Below, one piece after another: positions 25,230 through 37,849 of a stretch of DNA of 64,000 nt; the stretch's first letter is position 1; each line of letters starts with the position of its first letter. The notes beneath the pieces are model-generated. The model saw nothing but the letters and a program-made list of their open reading frames with translations, made no database searches and was not told the origin of the DNA. Source of the DNA: Protopterus annectens (taxonomy: Eukaryota > Chordata > Ceratodontiformes > Protopteridae); NCBI RefSeq assembly GCF_019279795.1, contig NC_056725.1, positions 1,752,116,916 to 1,752,180,915 of the forward strand, in the 5' to 3' direction. The position numbers and the translations under genes were made by a program.

Positions 25230-27815
25230 CCCTGGAGATACTTTAGGTGCAATTAATCGTTGGTAGGACACCTATTCAAGTCATTGCCAGCTACAGGATC
25301 CCAACATGAATCAGGACACCCACTCTGCCTATTTGGATCTATTTGAGTCTAACAAGATACATCCTAACACCATGGTTTTGGGTGACTTTAACTACCAATT
25401 CATTGACTGGGAATATTACTTGTGCTCAAACTCATTTGCCTAAAGGTTCCTCGACTTTTTTAACTCCAGTGCCCTGGACCAGCTGGTTGACACCTGCACA
25501 AGGGGTGCCAACATCTAGGATCTGGTTCTTATCAATATGAGGGACCACTGTAGCACTCCCACTGTGAGGTCTTCCCTGGTTAGATTTGACCACAAATCAG
25601 TCTCATTTGAAGTAACTAGCACATCTGACCGCCTCAGAAGCAACTAAACTAAAAAAATTCTCCAAAGCGGATTATAGCACTTTTGTGAGATGGTATAAAT
25701 AGCTTCACTACACCCCCCCTCAGATGGAACTGGCAACTATGCTGAGGTCTGCACCAATGCTTTATACAAACAACTGTATAACTGCATTGATTCGGCCGTA
25801 CCTGATAGGACCAAAACAAGCTCCTCAAGGAAGAGCAAACCTGCCTGGTGGACAACTACCATTAACAAGCTTTACAATAAGAGGAAGAAATCGCTATCCA
25901 AGAGTAAGAGGAAGAGAGCCCTAAACTGGAAACACTCTCTCTCCTCAGCTTAAACAAGTGAATAAAGCAAACTATGAATCCAAATTTGCTTCCTCAACTA
26001 AAGACAACCATAAGGCGTAACATTCATAACCTAAAAGGAAAGGCCCAGATTTGCACCAAATTGGTAGTTAATGATACCACATATACTGAGCCCATAGACA
26101 TAGCTAACCTGTTGGCCAACAGATTCTGTGAAAACTTCACTCCCCTGTCCCTGCCACACACACCCCATGACATCTCTACTACCTGTCCCCTACCTTGCAT
26201 CTCTAAAGAGCAAGTCATAAACGCCCATTCTAAAGCCAAAAACAAATATGGGACCTGATAACATTCCAGGCTGCATCCTACCTTGTTTCCAACAGGAATT
26301 AAAAACACTATTGGGTACTCTTTTCAATCATAGTCTAAGCACCAGCTTCATCCCAGCTGAATGAAAAACTGTCACTCTTATTCCCTTGCACAAGGTGCTG
26401 CTTCCAATGACCCTGGGAACTACAGCCCTATTACCCTGACTAGCCTTATCTGCAAGCCCATAGAGCAAATCATCATGGATGTTATCAACACAGATTTAAG
26501 TAATATTCAAACACTTGACCCTACTCAGTTTAGATTTGTCAAAGGGAGATCATGCCTGTTAAACCTGGTGGACTTCTTTGAGACAGTTACCAAGGCCTTG
26601 GATGAGGGGAAATCTGTGTATACAGCCTATCTAGACTTAGCCAAGGTATTTGACACTGCCCCCCACTCAGGCATCATTGACAAACTCACCCAGCTAGTTA
26701 TCAATCCTTATACCATTAGATGAATCACTAACTGCCTCACTGATAGAACCCATATAGTCGAAATAGTGGAATCCACCTCCAACAGCAGACCTGTAACCAG
26801 TGGTGTTCCACAGGGATCAGTTATTGGACCTCTACTGTGTGGAATCTATTTCTCTGAAGTACAAGCAAAAACTGAGGTCTGTGGCTGACAAAGTATGTTG
26901 ACTGCAAACTGGGAGCGGTCATAAAATTGTCAAATGTTGTCGACATCCTACAAGAGGGTCTTACACAAACAAATGACTGTTGCCAAAGTCACGGCCTTAA
27001 ACTCAATTAAAAAAATGTATTATCATCCCTTTTGGCAAGGGCGATGTTTCTGCTAACTACCACATCAATAGCAATAGCTTAAGTATGTACTCAGTGGTGA
27101 GAGACCTGGGTGCACAGGTTGACAACAACCTTACCTTTGACCATTATGTCTCCACATTGGTAAGAAGGCCATTCTATATTGCTCATCTCATAAGTAAGGA
27201 TGTTGCCTCCAGATAAAAAGAAGTTATAACTTCCCTGTACTCCTCCCTCATCAGGGCAATAATTGAGTACAATGCCCTTTTGGTATTTCCCTAGCCAAGC
27301 ACCTGTAGCAATTGGAGAGACCACAAAAGTTTCTCACAAGGAAAATTCAAGGTCTTCAGCGTCTGTCCTAGGTAGATCATCTGAAATCACTGTCACTTTA
27401 TTCTATTTCATGCAGGCTACTCAGAGGTGATCTCTGCCTTGGATACAAGGCAATCCCTGACCCTACATTACTGGAAATGCTGCATCTCCACAAGTCAAAT
27501 GGTAAATGGGTTACTCGCCTGAAAGATCTTAACCTAGAATGTGACATTAATACAACCTGCTGGAGGGATAGATTTGTCTCCCAGATGTTACCACAACTTT
27601 AGAACTTCCACTTCATGTCAAACAGAGCACCTCTTCAAATGCAGTCTGGACGATTGGATGGGTAACAGTAAATTCACACCAGAAGTTCTAACTGTGTCCC
27701 TCTTGGACAGGAGCAACAGGTGCTGATCAAGGAAATAAGTGTAGCACTAGACTAGGCTTGTAAGGGCTCTAAGGCCATTAGCCTAGTAACTTCCTTTGAT
27801 CCTATTATATATTAA
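25230..27815 (+). pseudogene. CR1 ORF2 remnant, 5' truncated (copy B)
   Basis: Starts inside the endonuclease with VLGDFNYQFIDW (about 25374) and LVRFDHK. It then has the linker, and an RT with FRFVKGRSCLLNLVDFFETV, block A AYLDLAKVFDTAPHSGIIDK and block B TSGVPQGSVIGPLL. Block C reads TKYVDCKLGA: against FADDCKLG in copy A one codon is gone, so the catalytic Asp pair is reduced to one. The C-terminal segment has CWRDRF, LDDWMGN and SLLDRS. Many stops and frameshifts occur. It is older than copy A and ends in the phrase GCCATTAGCCTAGTA. The truncation at the 5' end is typical of target-primed insertion. Confidence 0.88.
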
Positions 27816-28213
27816 GGGTCTAAGGGTTAATGAATCATTAGGCAAGATCTAAGATATGTCTTTTGTACTTTGGATTATATCTGTTTTTAAGTAAGAACCA
27901 TCCAATGGGATGATAAGATTTGTATCATGCCTTTTTATACTTTAGATTGCACCATTCTTACAGTAAGAAATATGAAATGGGATGGTTTTCCCATTTGTTT
28001 AAGCTCCAGTTGTTGCCTGCAGTATTATTACTTTTATGTAACTAGGAAAGAATGCAACTCACAAAGCACCATAAAGGAAGAAAGCCTTCCAAAATGTGAA
28101 AGGATGGGTAAAATACAGGATAACTTGCAAATATGGAATATGTTTAACCATGAAACAAACAAAATAAAAGAACATTCAATGCTATATAAGTAAGGTTGTG
28201 ATCTGAATGTATA

Positions 28214-28260
<47 letters not shown>
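28214..28260. repeat. (TA)n tract, left part
   Basis: About 23 TA units directly abut the foldback MITE. The tract appears to resume at 28773-28807 and again at 30441, each time beyond an inserted element. Confidence 0.95.
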
Positions 28261-28263
<3 letters not shown>

Positions 28264-28769
28264 GTCTACTTTATTTGCCCGACACCCATTTGCCCGACCC
28301 CATTTGACTGAAATGTCATTTGACCGGCACTTCATTTGACCGACAAGTATTATTGGCAAGAAAATGGGATATGCCCCATTCCCCACTGCAGTGTGACCCT
28401 GGAGTTAGAATATATACTTAGGGGGGGTGGGAGGCACAGCCCCCCACAATGGGGGGGTGGGGGCTAAAGCCCCCCACTTAATTTCATATTATAATGTTTA
28501 GTTTTGCTTTAATATTTGCTAGTAACACAAAAGTATGTGGGGGGCTTTGCCCCCCGCACCCCCCATTGTGGGGGGCTGTGCCCCCCACACACCTCCTAAC
28601 TATATATTCTAACTCCAGGGTCACACCGCAGTGTGGAAGGGGGCATATCCCATTTTCTTGCCAATAATACTTTTCGGTCAAATGAATTGTCAGTCAAATG
28701 AAATTTCAGTCATTTGGTCTCGGGCAAATGGGTGTTGGGCAAATGAAAGTTAGGGCAAATGAAGTAGAC

Positions 28770-28772
<3 letters not shown>
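28261..28772. mobile_element. Foldback MITE, 512 bp, long terminal inverted repeats
   Basis: Begins TGGGTCTACT and ends AGTAGACCCA. The arms are complementary for about 200 bp, so nearly the whole element folds on itself with a loop near 28480-28530. Within each arm, ATTTGCCCGAC/ATTTGACCGAC-type motifs recur about five times at roughly 14-bp spacing, like clustered binding sites. The inner part has G-run/C-run palindromes (GGGGGGCTTTGCCCCCC) and a core with TAGAATATATA and AACTCCAGGGTCACAC. No protein is encoded. It sits in (TA)n, so its target duplication cannot be read. The superfamily is unknown to me. Confidence 0.9.

Positions 28773-28807
<35 letters not shown>
28773..28807. repeat. (TA)n tract, middle part
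   Basis: A short (AT)n run lies between the foldback MITE and Tc1-2. Confidence 0.9.
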
Positions 28808-28812
<5 letters not shown>

Positions 28813-30431
28813 ATGGAAAAGTATTTGCCCCCTTCCTGAGTTCTTATTTTTTTGTATGTTTGTCACACTTAAATGTTTCAGATCATCAAACAAATATAAA
28901 TTTTAGACAAAGATAACCCAAGTAAACACAAAATGCAGTTTTTAAGTGATGATTTTATTTATTAAGGAAAAAAAACTATCCAAACCTATATGGCCCTATG
29001 GGAAACAGTAATTGTCCCCCTAAACCTAATAACTGGTTGTGCCACCTATAGCAGCAACAACTACAATCAAGCATTTGTGATAACTGGCAATGAGTCTTTC
29101 ACATCGCAGTTTAGGAATTTTAGTCCACTCTTCTTTGCAGAATTGTTTTAATTCAACCATATTGGAGGGTTTCCAAGCATGGACCTCCTTTTTAAGGTCA
29201 TGCCACAGCATCTCAATTGGATTCGAGTCTGGACTTTGACTAGGCCACTCCAAACCTTCATTTTGTTTTTTTTTAACCCATTAAAGGTGGACTTGCTGTG
29301 GTGTTTTGAATCATTGTCCTGCTCCAGAACCCAAGTGCGCTTCAGCTTGAGGTCACAAACTGATGGCTGGACAGTCTCCTTCGGGATTTTTTGGTAGAGA
29401 GCAGAATTCATGATTCCATCAATCACAACAAGTTGTCCAGGTCCAGAAGCAGCAAAGCAGCCCCAGACCATCACACTACCACCACCATGTTTGACTGTTG
29501 ACATGATGTTTTTTTTCCTGAAATATTGTGTTACTTTTATGCCAGATGTAATGGGACACACACCTCCCAAAAAGTTCTGCTTTTGTTTCGTTAGTCCACA
29601 TAATATTTTCCCAAAAGTCTTGGGGATAATCAAGATATTTTTTGGCAAAAGTGAGACGAGCCTTTATGTTCTTTTTGGTCAGCAGTGGTTTTCGCCTTGG
29701 AACTCTGTCATGCATGCCATTTTTGCCATCTCTTTCTTATGGTTGAGTCATGAACACTGACCTTAACAGAGGCAAGTGAGGCCTGCAGTTCTCTAGATGT
29801 TGTTTGGGGTTCTTTTATGACCTCTTGCATGTGTCATCACTATGCTCTTGGGGTAATTTTTGTAGGCCGGCCACTGCTGGGAAGGTTCACTACTGTTCCA
29901 TGTTTTCTCCATTTGTGGATAATGGCTCTCACCGTGGTTCACTGGAGTCCCAAAGCTTTAGAAATGGCTTTGTAACCTTTTAAGACTGATAGATGTCAAT
30001 TACTTTGTTTCTCATCAGTTTCAGAATTTCTTTAGATCACGGAAAGATGTCTTCCTTTTTGGGATCTTTTGGCCTACTTCACTTTGTCTGACAGGTTCTA
30101 TTTAAGTGATCTCTTGATTCAACAGGTCTGGCAATAATCAGGCCTGGGTGTGGCTAGTGAAATTGAACTCAGCTTTCCCAAAAAAGTGATTAACCACAGT
30201 TACTTCATGATTTAACAAGAGGGACAATTACTTTTTCACATAGGACCATGTAAATCTAGATAGTTTTTTCCCTTAATAAATAAAATCATCACTTAAAAAC
30301 TGCATTTTGTGTTTACTTGGGTTATCTTTGTCTAATTTTTAAATTTGTTTGATGATCTGAAACATTTAAGTGTGACAAACATGCAAAGAAATAAGAAATG
30401 AGGAAGGGGCAAATACTTTTTCATTGCACTG
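28808..30431 (-). mobile_element. Tc1-like DNA transposon (Tc1-2)
   Basis: The terminal inverted repeats are about 200-230 bp. The left reads ACAATGGAAAAGTATTTGCC and the right is its complement, ending TTTTTCATTGCACTG. Shared blocks include GATCATCAAACAAAT and AACCCAAGTAAACACAAAATG. The transposase is on the minus strand. At 1.62 kb the element is full length for Tc1. (TA)n lies on both sides, in keeping with the TA target of Tc1/mariner elements. I know this Tc1 type from fishes; the exact family needs a library search. Confidence 0.9.
29026..30040 (-). pseudogene. Tc1 transposase, near complete but inactivated
   Basis: From the 5' side on the minus strand: a helix-turn-helix region with KGYKAISKALG, then RAIIHKWRKHGTVVN and SSGRPTKITP (about 30040-29830). 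Next is RRKPLLTKKNIKARLTFAKK. The catalytic core follows. The first Asp, normally in a WSDETK motif, is Asn here (MWTNETKAELFG). The second is kept in LEQDNDSKHHSK. The Glu is kept in SPDSNPIEMLWHDLKKE. Stops and frame changes lie near 29860, 29970, 29480-29640 and 29250. The Asn alone would abolish DDE chemistry. Confidence 0.9.
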
Positions 30432-30433
30432 TC

Positions 30434-31504
<1,071 letters not shown>

Positions 31505-31522
31505 ATTGGAAATACAAGGCAG

Positions 31523-31722
31523 TTTCCTCCCACACCCCAAAGGCATGCTGCAGGTGGATTGGGCACTCTATCTAAACTGGCCCTAGGTATGAGTGAGTAT
31601 GTGTGCCTTATGTGGAAGGTTGGACGCTGGGCTGGCAACTCGGCACTGTAAAACTCCACTGTCATGTGGACCATTGTTCTGCTGTGGCGACCCCTAATGG
31701 GAAAAGCCAAAAGGAGAAGAAT
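31523..31722 (+). mobile_element. 5'-truncated SINE with perfect 18-bp target duplication
   Basis: It starts at TTTCCTCCCACACCCCAAAG and contains GGTTGGACGCTGGGCTGGCA. It ends GCTGTGGCGACCCCTAATGG plus an AAAAGGAGAAGAA tail, and the 3' half matches the SINE at 24369. The flanks ATTGGAAATACAAGGCAG at 31505-31522 and 31723-31740 are identical, so its limits are exact. The Pol III promoter half is missing. Confidence 0.92.
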
Positions 31723-31740
31723 ATTGGAAATACAAGGCAG

Positions 31741-32541
31741 CTGAGTGCTGGGATTATTTACACCTTGCCTGTACCCACCCATAGGCTGGACCTCTTTTTT
31801 CAAGAAGGGCTAGGCTGGTCAAACCAGGAGTGAATTTGTGACTACCCATCCACTCATCCAGCTCCTTCAGAAAGAACGCTAATATATCACACTGCTTGTT
31901 ATGCAGTCAGAGTCTATTCCAGAGCTGGGAAAGGTGCTACATAATGAAACTATACTTTCCTCATGTTTTACTTATTTGCTAGTGAAATTTTAGAACTCTG
32001 ATTCTGGTATCTGTAGCACTATATGATTTGTGGAGAAACAAAAGATCCAGGACCACTGGATTCATAATGGCACTGAAGGCAAAACATTGATTTCACCTCA
32101 GAAGTTTATAAGATATTGAATAAAGGGGCAGTACTTCCATTCCTTTCTGGTAGCTTAGTTTTTTTTTCAGCCAGTGATTACATTAGTTAGGAACCTCTGG
32201 GGTGCTTCTACTTATTTGATATGTCTGGTGATGTACTTTCCAAAGGCTGAATTCTATGCAATAATTGGCCTAAGTAATGGTGAATATAAAGGTACAATTA
32301 TCTCTTTAGGCATGCATGATAGTCCTCTAGCAATTAGTTGTGGTAAGTGGAAGGACATTCTGACTACTGCTGTTAACTGGGGATCAAAGGAGAGGGAATT
32401 AACAACAGAAGTTCCAAGGTCTTTCAGAATATTCTCATTTTGGAGATGGGTGCTCTCTATGTTGTATTATGGAGGAGGAGTGGTTTACCAAATGTGACAA
32501 TATTGCACTGTAAATTAAAAAATACACTATGCAAATGCCTA
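31741..32541. other. Unassigned stretch
   Basis: A 107-codon frame at 32174-32497 is open but has no motif I know. It is probably chance. Confidence 0.4.
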
Positions 32542-32647
32542 CTTCACCAATCATAGATAATTTTACTGAGTGGTGACATCCATCCCATCTCTAGCTTCAC
32601 CAATCATAGATAATTTTACTGAGTGGTGACATCCACCCCATCTCTAG
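32542..32647. repeat. 53-bp tandem duplication
   Basis: Two copies, starting at 32542 and 32595, begin CTTCACCAATCATAGATAAT and differ at one base, so the event is recent. Confidence 0.93.
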
Positions 32648-32654
32648 CTTCATT

Positions 32655-33160
32655 GTCTCCCTACAGCACAATAACTCACCAACTAAACAGTCTCAAACAT
32701 TCCAGCTTAAAAATCTTTAATCTTAATATCCAAAATACCTGCAATAGAAGCACAAACTTACTGTCCTGGATTCAATATTCAGTATTATCTCTGCCAACTA
32801 CATCATGATAGAACTAGTAAACCACACAAAACTGAATTTGCAATTGCTAATATATATTATGCAATTTGTGATAAAAAATGTTTGTAATATGTTGGAGCTT
32901 TGCTCCCTTGGCCTTCACTGAAAAGTTTTTTTTGACTAAATCCAGTTATTCAATAACTCACCAATCAGACAGTCTCTTAAACACTTCAGCTTAAATTTTT
33001 TTAATCTTAGTATTCAAAACACCTGCAATAAAACCACAAATCTACATTCCTGGATTCAAGCCCACAACCCTGATATACTCATTCTAACTAAAAGCCCAGA
33101 AATACCTCCAGTTAAATCCTCCCCCCATGATACAGCATACTATGTCAGGTCCACGCAGCC
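32655..33160 (+). pseudogene. LINE endonuclease N-terminus, present twice around a dispersed module
   Basis: The right copy (about 32945-33160) encodes FFNLSIQNTCNKTTNLHSWI followed by HNPDILILTKSPEIPP, the opening of an APE-type LINE endonuclease (compare NARSL.NK and DI..ITETW). The left copy (about 32660-32770) repeats its first 110 bp. Between them lies a copy of the repeat from 17150-17320 with module c (about 32885-32950). The family differs from CR1 copy A. It may belong with the LINE tail at 45.5-46.0 kb, but that is a guess. Confidence 0.65.
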
Positions 33161-33164
33161 AAAA

Positions 33165-33407
33165 ACTTTGGAGCCACTATGGGGGGATAAGGTCTTTGCC
33201 AATATAAAAAAGCCTTGAAGGGACAGGTGCAGGCCATCCTTGTCAAGACATTTAGGGCAATCTGGCATGCCCTCCTTTGAGTGACCACAGAGGCTAAGCT
33301 AGCTATTAAAGTAAATAATTTTTTGTTTGTATTGTGGGATCATTCTAGGTGAATGTAAAATACTGCTCAGAGGTAGTTACATACCTGCCTCAGATACATA
33401 TTCTTTG
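33165..33407 (-). pseudogene. CR1 ORF1 fragment, distal half (copy C)
   Basis: The minus strand encodes residues like SSILHSPRMIPQYKQKIIYF and KDGLHLSLQGF, the back half of the esterase domain of copy A (ILPLPKMIPQYKDKM and RDGLHLSPLGF). The front half is at 42758-43300, on the far side of the L1. The 15-bp target duplication of the L1 lies exactly at the break. Several frame changes are present. Confidence 0.85.
33393..33407. repeat. L1 target-site duplication, left copy
   Basis: GATACATATTCTTTG is repeated exactly at 42743-42757. The two copies bracket the L1 and prove its limits. Confidence 0.95.
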
Positions 33408-33614
33408 GGGGCGGAGCTTAGATGGCCAACTGAGAGTAGTGAATTCTGAGAGCTCCATAAACTAGTATAATAATATAGGAACATTCTATTACTTTCAAGT
33501 TTAAAACATCAGAAATCTATAGATAAACTACAAAACTACATAAATATCAATTTTGGTGGAGATATACAAAAATGTTCCTGTCAAGTCACTTGGAGATATA
33601 TTGAGTCACTGAAT

Positions 33615-34505
33615 ATGAGCAACTCAAGGAATTCTCATCCAGATGCTGCTTTGAAAAAAGAACTGCAATTGATGACATCTACCATACAGGAACTATCTTT
33701 GAAGATGTATGGCTTTAAAAATGACTTAGAAAACCTCAAATTAAATTCTCAAAAACAGATTAATACTCTTAAGGAACTATTACAGCAACACCATACAAAA
33801 ATAACAAATATAGAGACTTCTCTAAATGACATTGAAGGGAGACTAAAAGAGGAATAATTCCAAAAAGAATTTCTGCTTAAACAGAAAAAAATGGCTGCTT
33901 AACAAAATAGATGACTTAGAAAACAGGGAAAGGAGAAACAACATAAGGATCCTTGGTCTGCCTGAAATCACTGAAGGTGAAGACATTATTTCATTGTTAA
34001 CAACCTGGATTCCTGAATTTTTAGACTTGAAAGATGAACTTTCATTTGGGATTGAAAGGGCTGTAGAGCACTGAGGAAACCTGCTTCTAACTCAACAAAT
34101 ACTCCACCTAGATCCACAGTTATAAAATTTCTTTCATTTCTGGTCAATGAACTAATATTAAAATCTGCTTGGAGAAATTCTCCCTTAAAATACAATCAAA
34201 GTCTGATATGGTTTGACAATGATTATTCTTCCAGAATACTAAAATATAAGAAACAAGTCTGGCCAATAATAAAACTGTTGAAACAAAACAACATTAAAGC
34301 ACAGCTGACCTTTCCAGCCAAGATAAAAATACTTTTTTTGCCAATGAGATGGGAACCTTTAATCACTTGGAAGAAGCTACTGTATTCATCAAAAACAAAA
34401 ACATAGTGTCTATCCCAGAAGAAATGGAATGGATGGCCCCTACTCTTAAAAGAATAAAAGAAACAAATCATTGGACTGATGCTAGAAAGAAAAAAACAAA
34501 AAACT
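33615..34505 (+). pseudogene. L1 ORF1 (coiled-coil RNA-binding protein), broken
   Basis: The N-terminal 80 residues (33615-33856) form heptad-rich coiled coil (QINTLKELLQQHHTKITNIE). After a stop, another frame gives DDLENRERRNNIRILGLPEI and TEGEDIISLL, the hallmark of the L1 ORF1 RRM region. The rest fits the C-terminal domain with stops. The family makes an RNA-coating trimer in the L1 RNP. Frame changes lie near 33856-33900 and again past 34070. Confidence 0.85.
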
Positions 34506-35031
34506 GATTCCAAGATACCTGTCCCAAAAAAATAACCCTTACAGCTACATCTCTCAAAGTATCAACTGATATGGTACATCACTTGTCATTTGTTTTTATT
34601 AAAAAAGGAGGGTTTATTAAACAACTGAGAAACAGTAATGATTTACTCAGAATGTTCAGAGTCCAATAATTTTTCACAAACAAAGGTAGGTCAAGATGGG
34701 TTACGATTTACATTATATATAAGCCCAACAATGCAACATATAATACAAACACAAAAGTTTCTATTCCCCTACTTGAACTCAATGAATACTTATCTTGTTC
34801 ATTTTTCATTGATTTTACTTATAATAATTTAAGTAATTAAGTAACTAATTCAACAAGGTACCATTCATCAGAGTTCAGAATCAAATGTAACAAATTAACA
34901 TCATATATAATAGCATTAACAGTAGAGTGTTTTGAAAAAAAAAATCCTGTCATGGAGGCTAATGCCCTCATCAGTTAAAGTGTGATTTAGAAATGTCATG
35001 TATATCCTGGTTAAATAATAGCAGCAAGCTA

Positions 35032-35405
35032 TTAGTACAAATGTCATCATTATTCTGTCTAAATATAGTTAATATCAATTATGGCAGGTATCACAGTTAG
35101 GAGTGCTGTTTGCTCAATCCAGATATAGTGTGCATGGATGCAGCTATGTCTGGCAGCTAGTACAAATGTCATTATTATTCTGTCTAAATATAGTTAGCAT
35201 CAATTATGGCAGGTTCAATAGCTTTGAGTACTGTTTGATCAATCCTGATATGGTGTGCATGGATACATTCCTGTCTGGCAGCTAGTACAAATGCCATTAT
35301 TATTCTGTCTAAACATAGTTAATATCAATTATGGCAGGCATCATAGCTTGTAGTGCTGTTTGATTAAGCCTGACATGGTGTGTGTGGATGCAGCTGTGTC
35401 TGGCA
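35032..35405. repeat. 125-bp tandem repeat, 3 units
   Basis: Units begin (C)TAGTACAAATGYCATYATTA at 35032, 35157 and 35282 and hold TGGCAGG and GTCTGGCAGC. They lie in the DNA between L1 ORF1 and ORF2. A fourth partial unit may follow. Confidence 0.9.
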
Positions 35406-36653
35406 GCTGTTGTATGTTGCCGTTTTCATCTCTGGGAAGCTGTGGTTTGCGGCTTGTGATCGAGGTTTACGGATGTTTGTATATTAGGAAGAGTCATTTG
35501 GTGTTTTAGCCTGGATCCAGGGGAAGGGGAGGATAAAACTGTGATTTGGGATATTTTGGAAGAGAATATTTTGCTTATATATCTGCTGAGTGAGAGGTGG
35601 GAAGGCTGGAAGAATGTGTTATCTCTTGTTCTGGCAGCTTGTTGGGAGTTTTTTTTTTTCTTTATCTGTTTGCGCTCCATTTTTTTCTACTGCCTCACTG
35701 AAAGGAAGGGAATTTAGGCTTGAAGTCGCAGTGAAGTGAAGCTTTGCTTCAGGTGCATCGCAAGCCTCTGGTATGCAGTACACAGACACACTAACAGAAA
35801 CAGATGCTCCCAGGTTGCGATGGTAATGGAGACAGAGTGATGATAATGCTTAAGGGCTCTGAGGAGCCTCCAAGATGATTCTCAGCAATGAAGTTTTTGG
35901 TTTAAAAAACTATATAATAAAAGGGCAGTTTTGAACTACATGTACACATATTGATGGTCTCCTAACACTTCATTTAGCTCATTAAGTTGATTCTTGATAA
36001 AAAATAAATAAATAAATAAAATAATAAGCGCAATGTTATATTTAAAATGTATTTTGATCCAAACACATTAAGGACTTACATAAGAGTAGAAGTCTGAGTT
36101 ATTGTGAAAGACTAAGTGCACTTGGTCTTGTGTAGTACCCTTTGCAGTGGTCTAAGAGGTGAGCTTGCTCGGATGTGTTAGCCATATGGGGATAGCTGAT
36201 TCTAGGGTTGTTTGGGGTTGCTGGGAAGTGCATGGAACAGGACAGTAAAACGGAACAGGACAAATATTGTTTTGGATATTTTAAGAAGAGCCTGGAAACA
36301 CACTACATGAACTAGTGAATGGTATTCTGGCAAAACTGGATGGGCATTGTTGCCCATGCTTAAAGTACTGATATGTGTGGATATAAGGATGGAAATATAG
36401 TTACAACACATAAGAAACTAGAAGGGTCTCATAATTTAAAGTCTATGGACTGTATAAACATGCTTGGAAGGAGCTAATAATAAGAATAAGCATTACAGCT
36501 TGTGGTCACTCAAATAACTAAGCAGCAGCAAAAAAAAAAAAATAACCACATACAATAGTTATGAAATGTATGATTTTAGTAAATCTAGACATAACATATA
36601 TAATTGTCATATAAGATGAAGCAGTCTGCTGAATTTAGATATTAAAGACAAGA

Positions 36654-37327
36654 TTTAATAACATGGGTTTGTACATAATAACACTACTGTCTTAACTTGT
36701 CATAAATGACATATACTACATTGAACATCAAGGGGAAGCATGATGATTTTCTTATATAAGTAAATATGCGTAACAAATCATGTAATTGCTTTAACTTGAA
36801 TTGTAGTTTTTGTAACCCATCATGACCATATATAATACTTCAGCGGTTACCAAGGTAACTAATGTTTTATACATGACATCAAACTAACAAAGTTGTTCAA
36901 CAGAAACAATAGAAGCCTGAACTTGAAATGTCACAGAATGTAACAATCATATTCTGAACAAATAGTATTAAACTGACAATAGATACTCAGTTTAATAACA
37001 TGGGCTTGTGTATAATAACGCTACTGTTTAATTGGTCATAAATGACATACATTATATTAAACATCAAGGGGAAGCATGATGATTTTCTCATATAAGTAAA
37101 TATTTATAACAAGTCATATAATTGCTTTAACTTGAATTGTGGTTTTGTAACCCATCTTGACCATACATAATACTTAAGCTGTTACCAAGGTAGCTAATGT
37201 TTTATACATGACATCAAACTGACAAAGTTGTTCAAGGGAAACAATAGAAGCTTGGATTGGGAATGTCACAGAATGTAACAATCACATTCTGAACAAATAG
37301 GATTAAATTGACAATAATCACTCAGTT
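36654..37327. repeat. 337-bp tandem duplication
   Basis: The copies start TTTAATAACATGGG at 36654 and 36991. They run through GAAGCATGATGATTTTC, TTGTAACCCATC and AATGTCACAGAATGTAACAA with about 5-8% scattered differences. They have no coding content. They are inside the surplus DNA of the L1. Confidence 0.9.
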
Positions 37328-37849
37328 TAACCTTTGCTGATTATACAAAATAGAATGCTGCCATTTAAATCTTAAAACTTTCAGTATATGCCATAAAATG
37401 GCAATTTATGAATATGGAAAGGAACTTGTAATCATTAATCACAATAAGTAAATTTGTTGTTTTTAATCTATAATTTCACTCATTTTATAATAAGAAATGA
37501 CAGATGTGAAAATCCTTATGTGTAGGAAATTGGGGGAAGAGGGATGCACTGATAATTAAAATGCACTAACTTTCATCGATGTTCACATAAAACAAACTTG
37601 ATGCTTTAAGTAAGTTAGCAACAAAGTGATTACTTAAATCCTTGCAAACAGAGAAATATAACTTCTGATATATCCAGTAAAATGCATTGTATTATAAACA
37701 TTAGGTATAAATATTATTACCATCTATTTATATTAAGTAATAAGTTTTGAAAGACTTCATCAATAAGAGTGAATATGTTAAATGGGTCTATATTAGATCA
37801 CCGAAAGCTTAAAAAAGTGAATGTGATTAATCAACCCTATGTAAGCAAA

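Noticed and set aside
34223..34513. Minus-strand 96-codon frame rich in Phe
   Set aside because: It is the shadow of the A-rich L1 ORF1 on the other strand.
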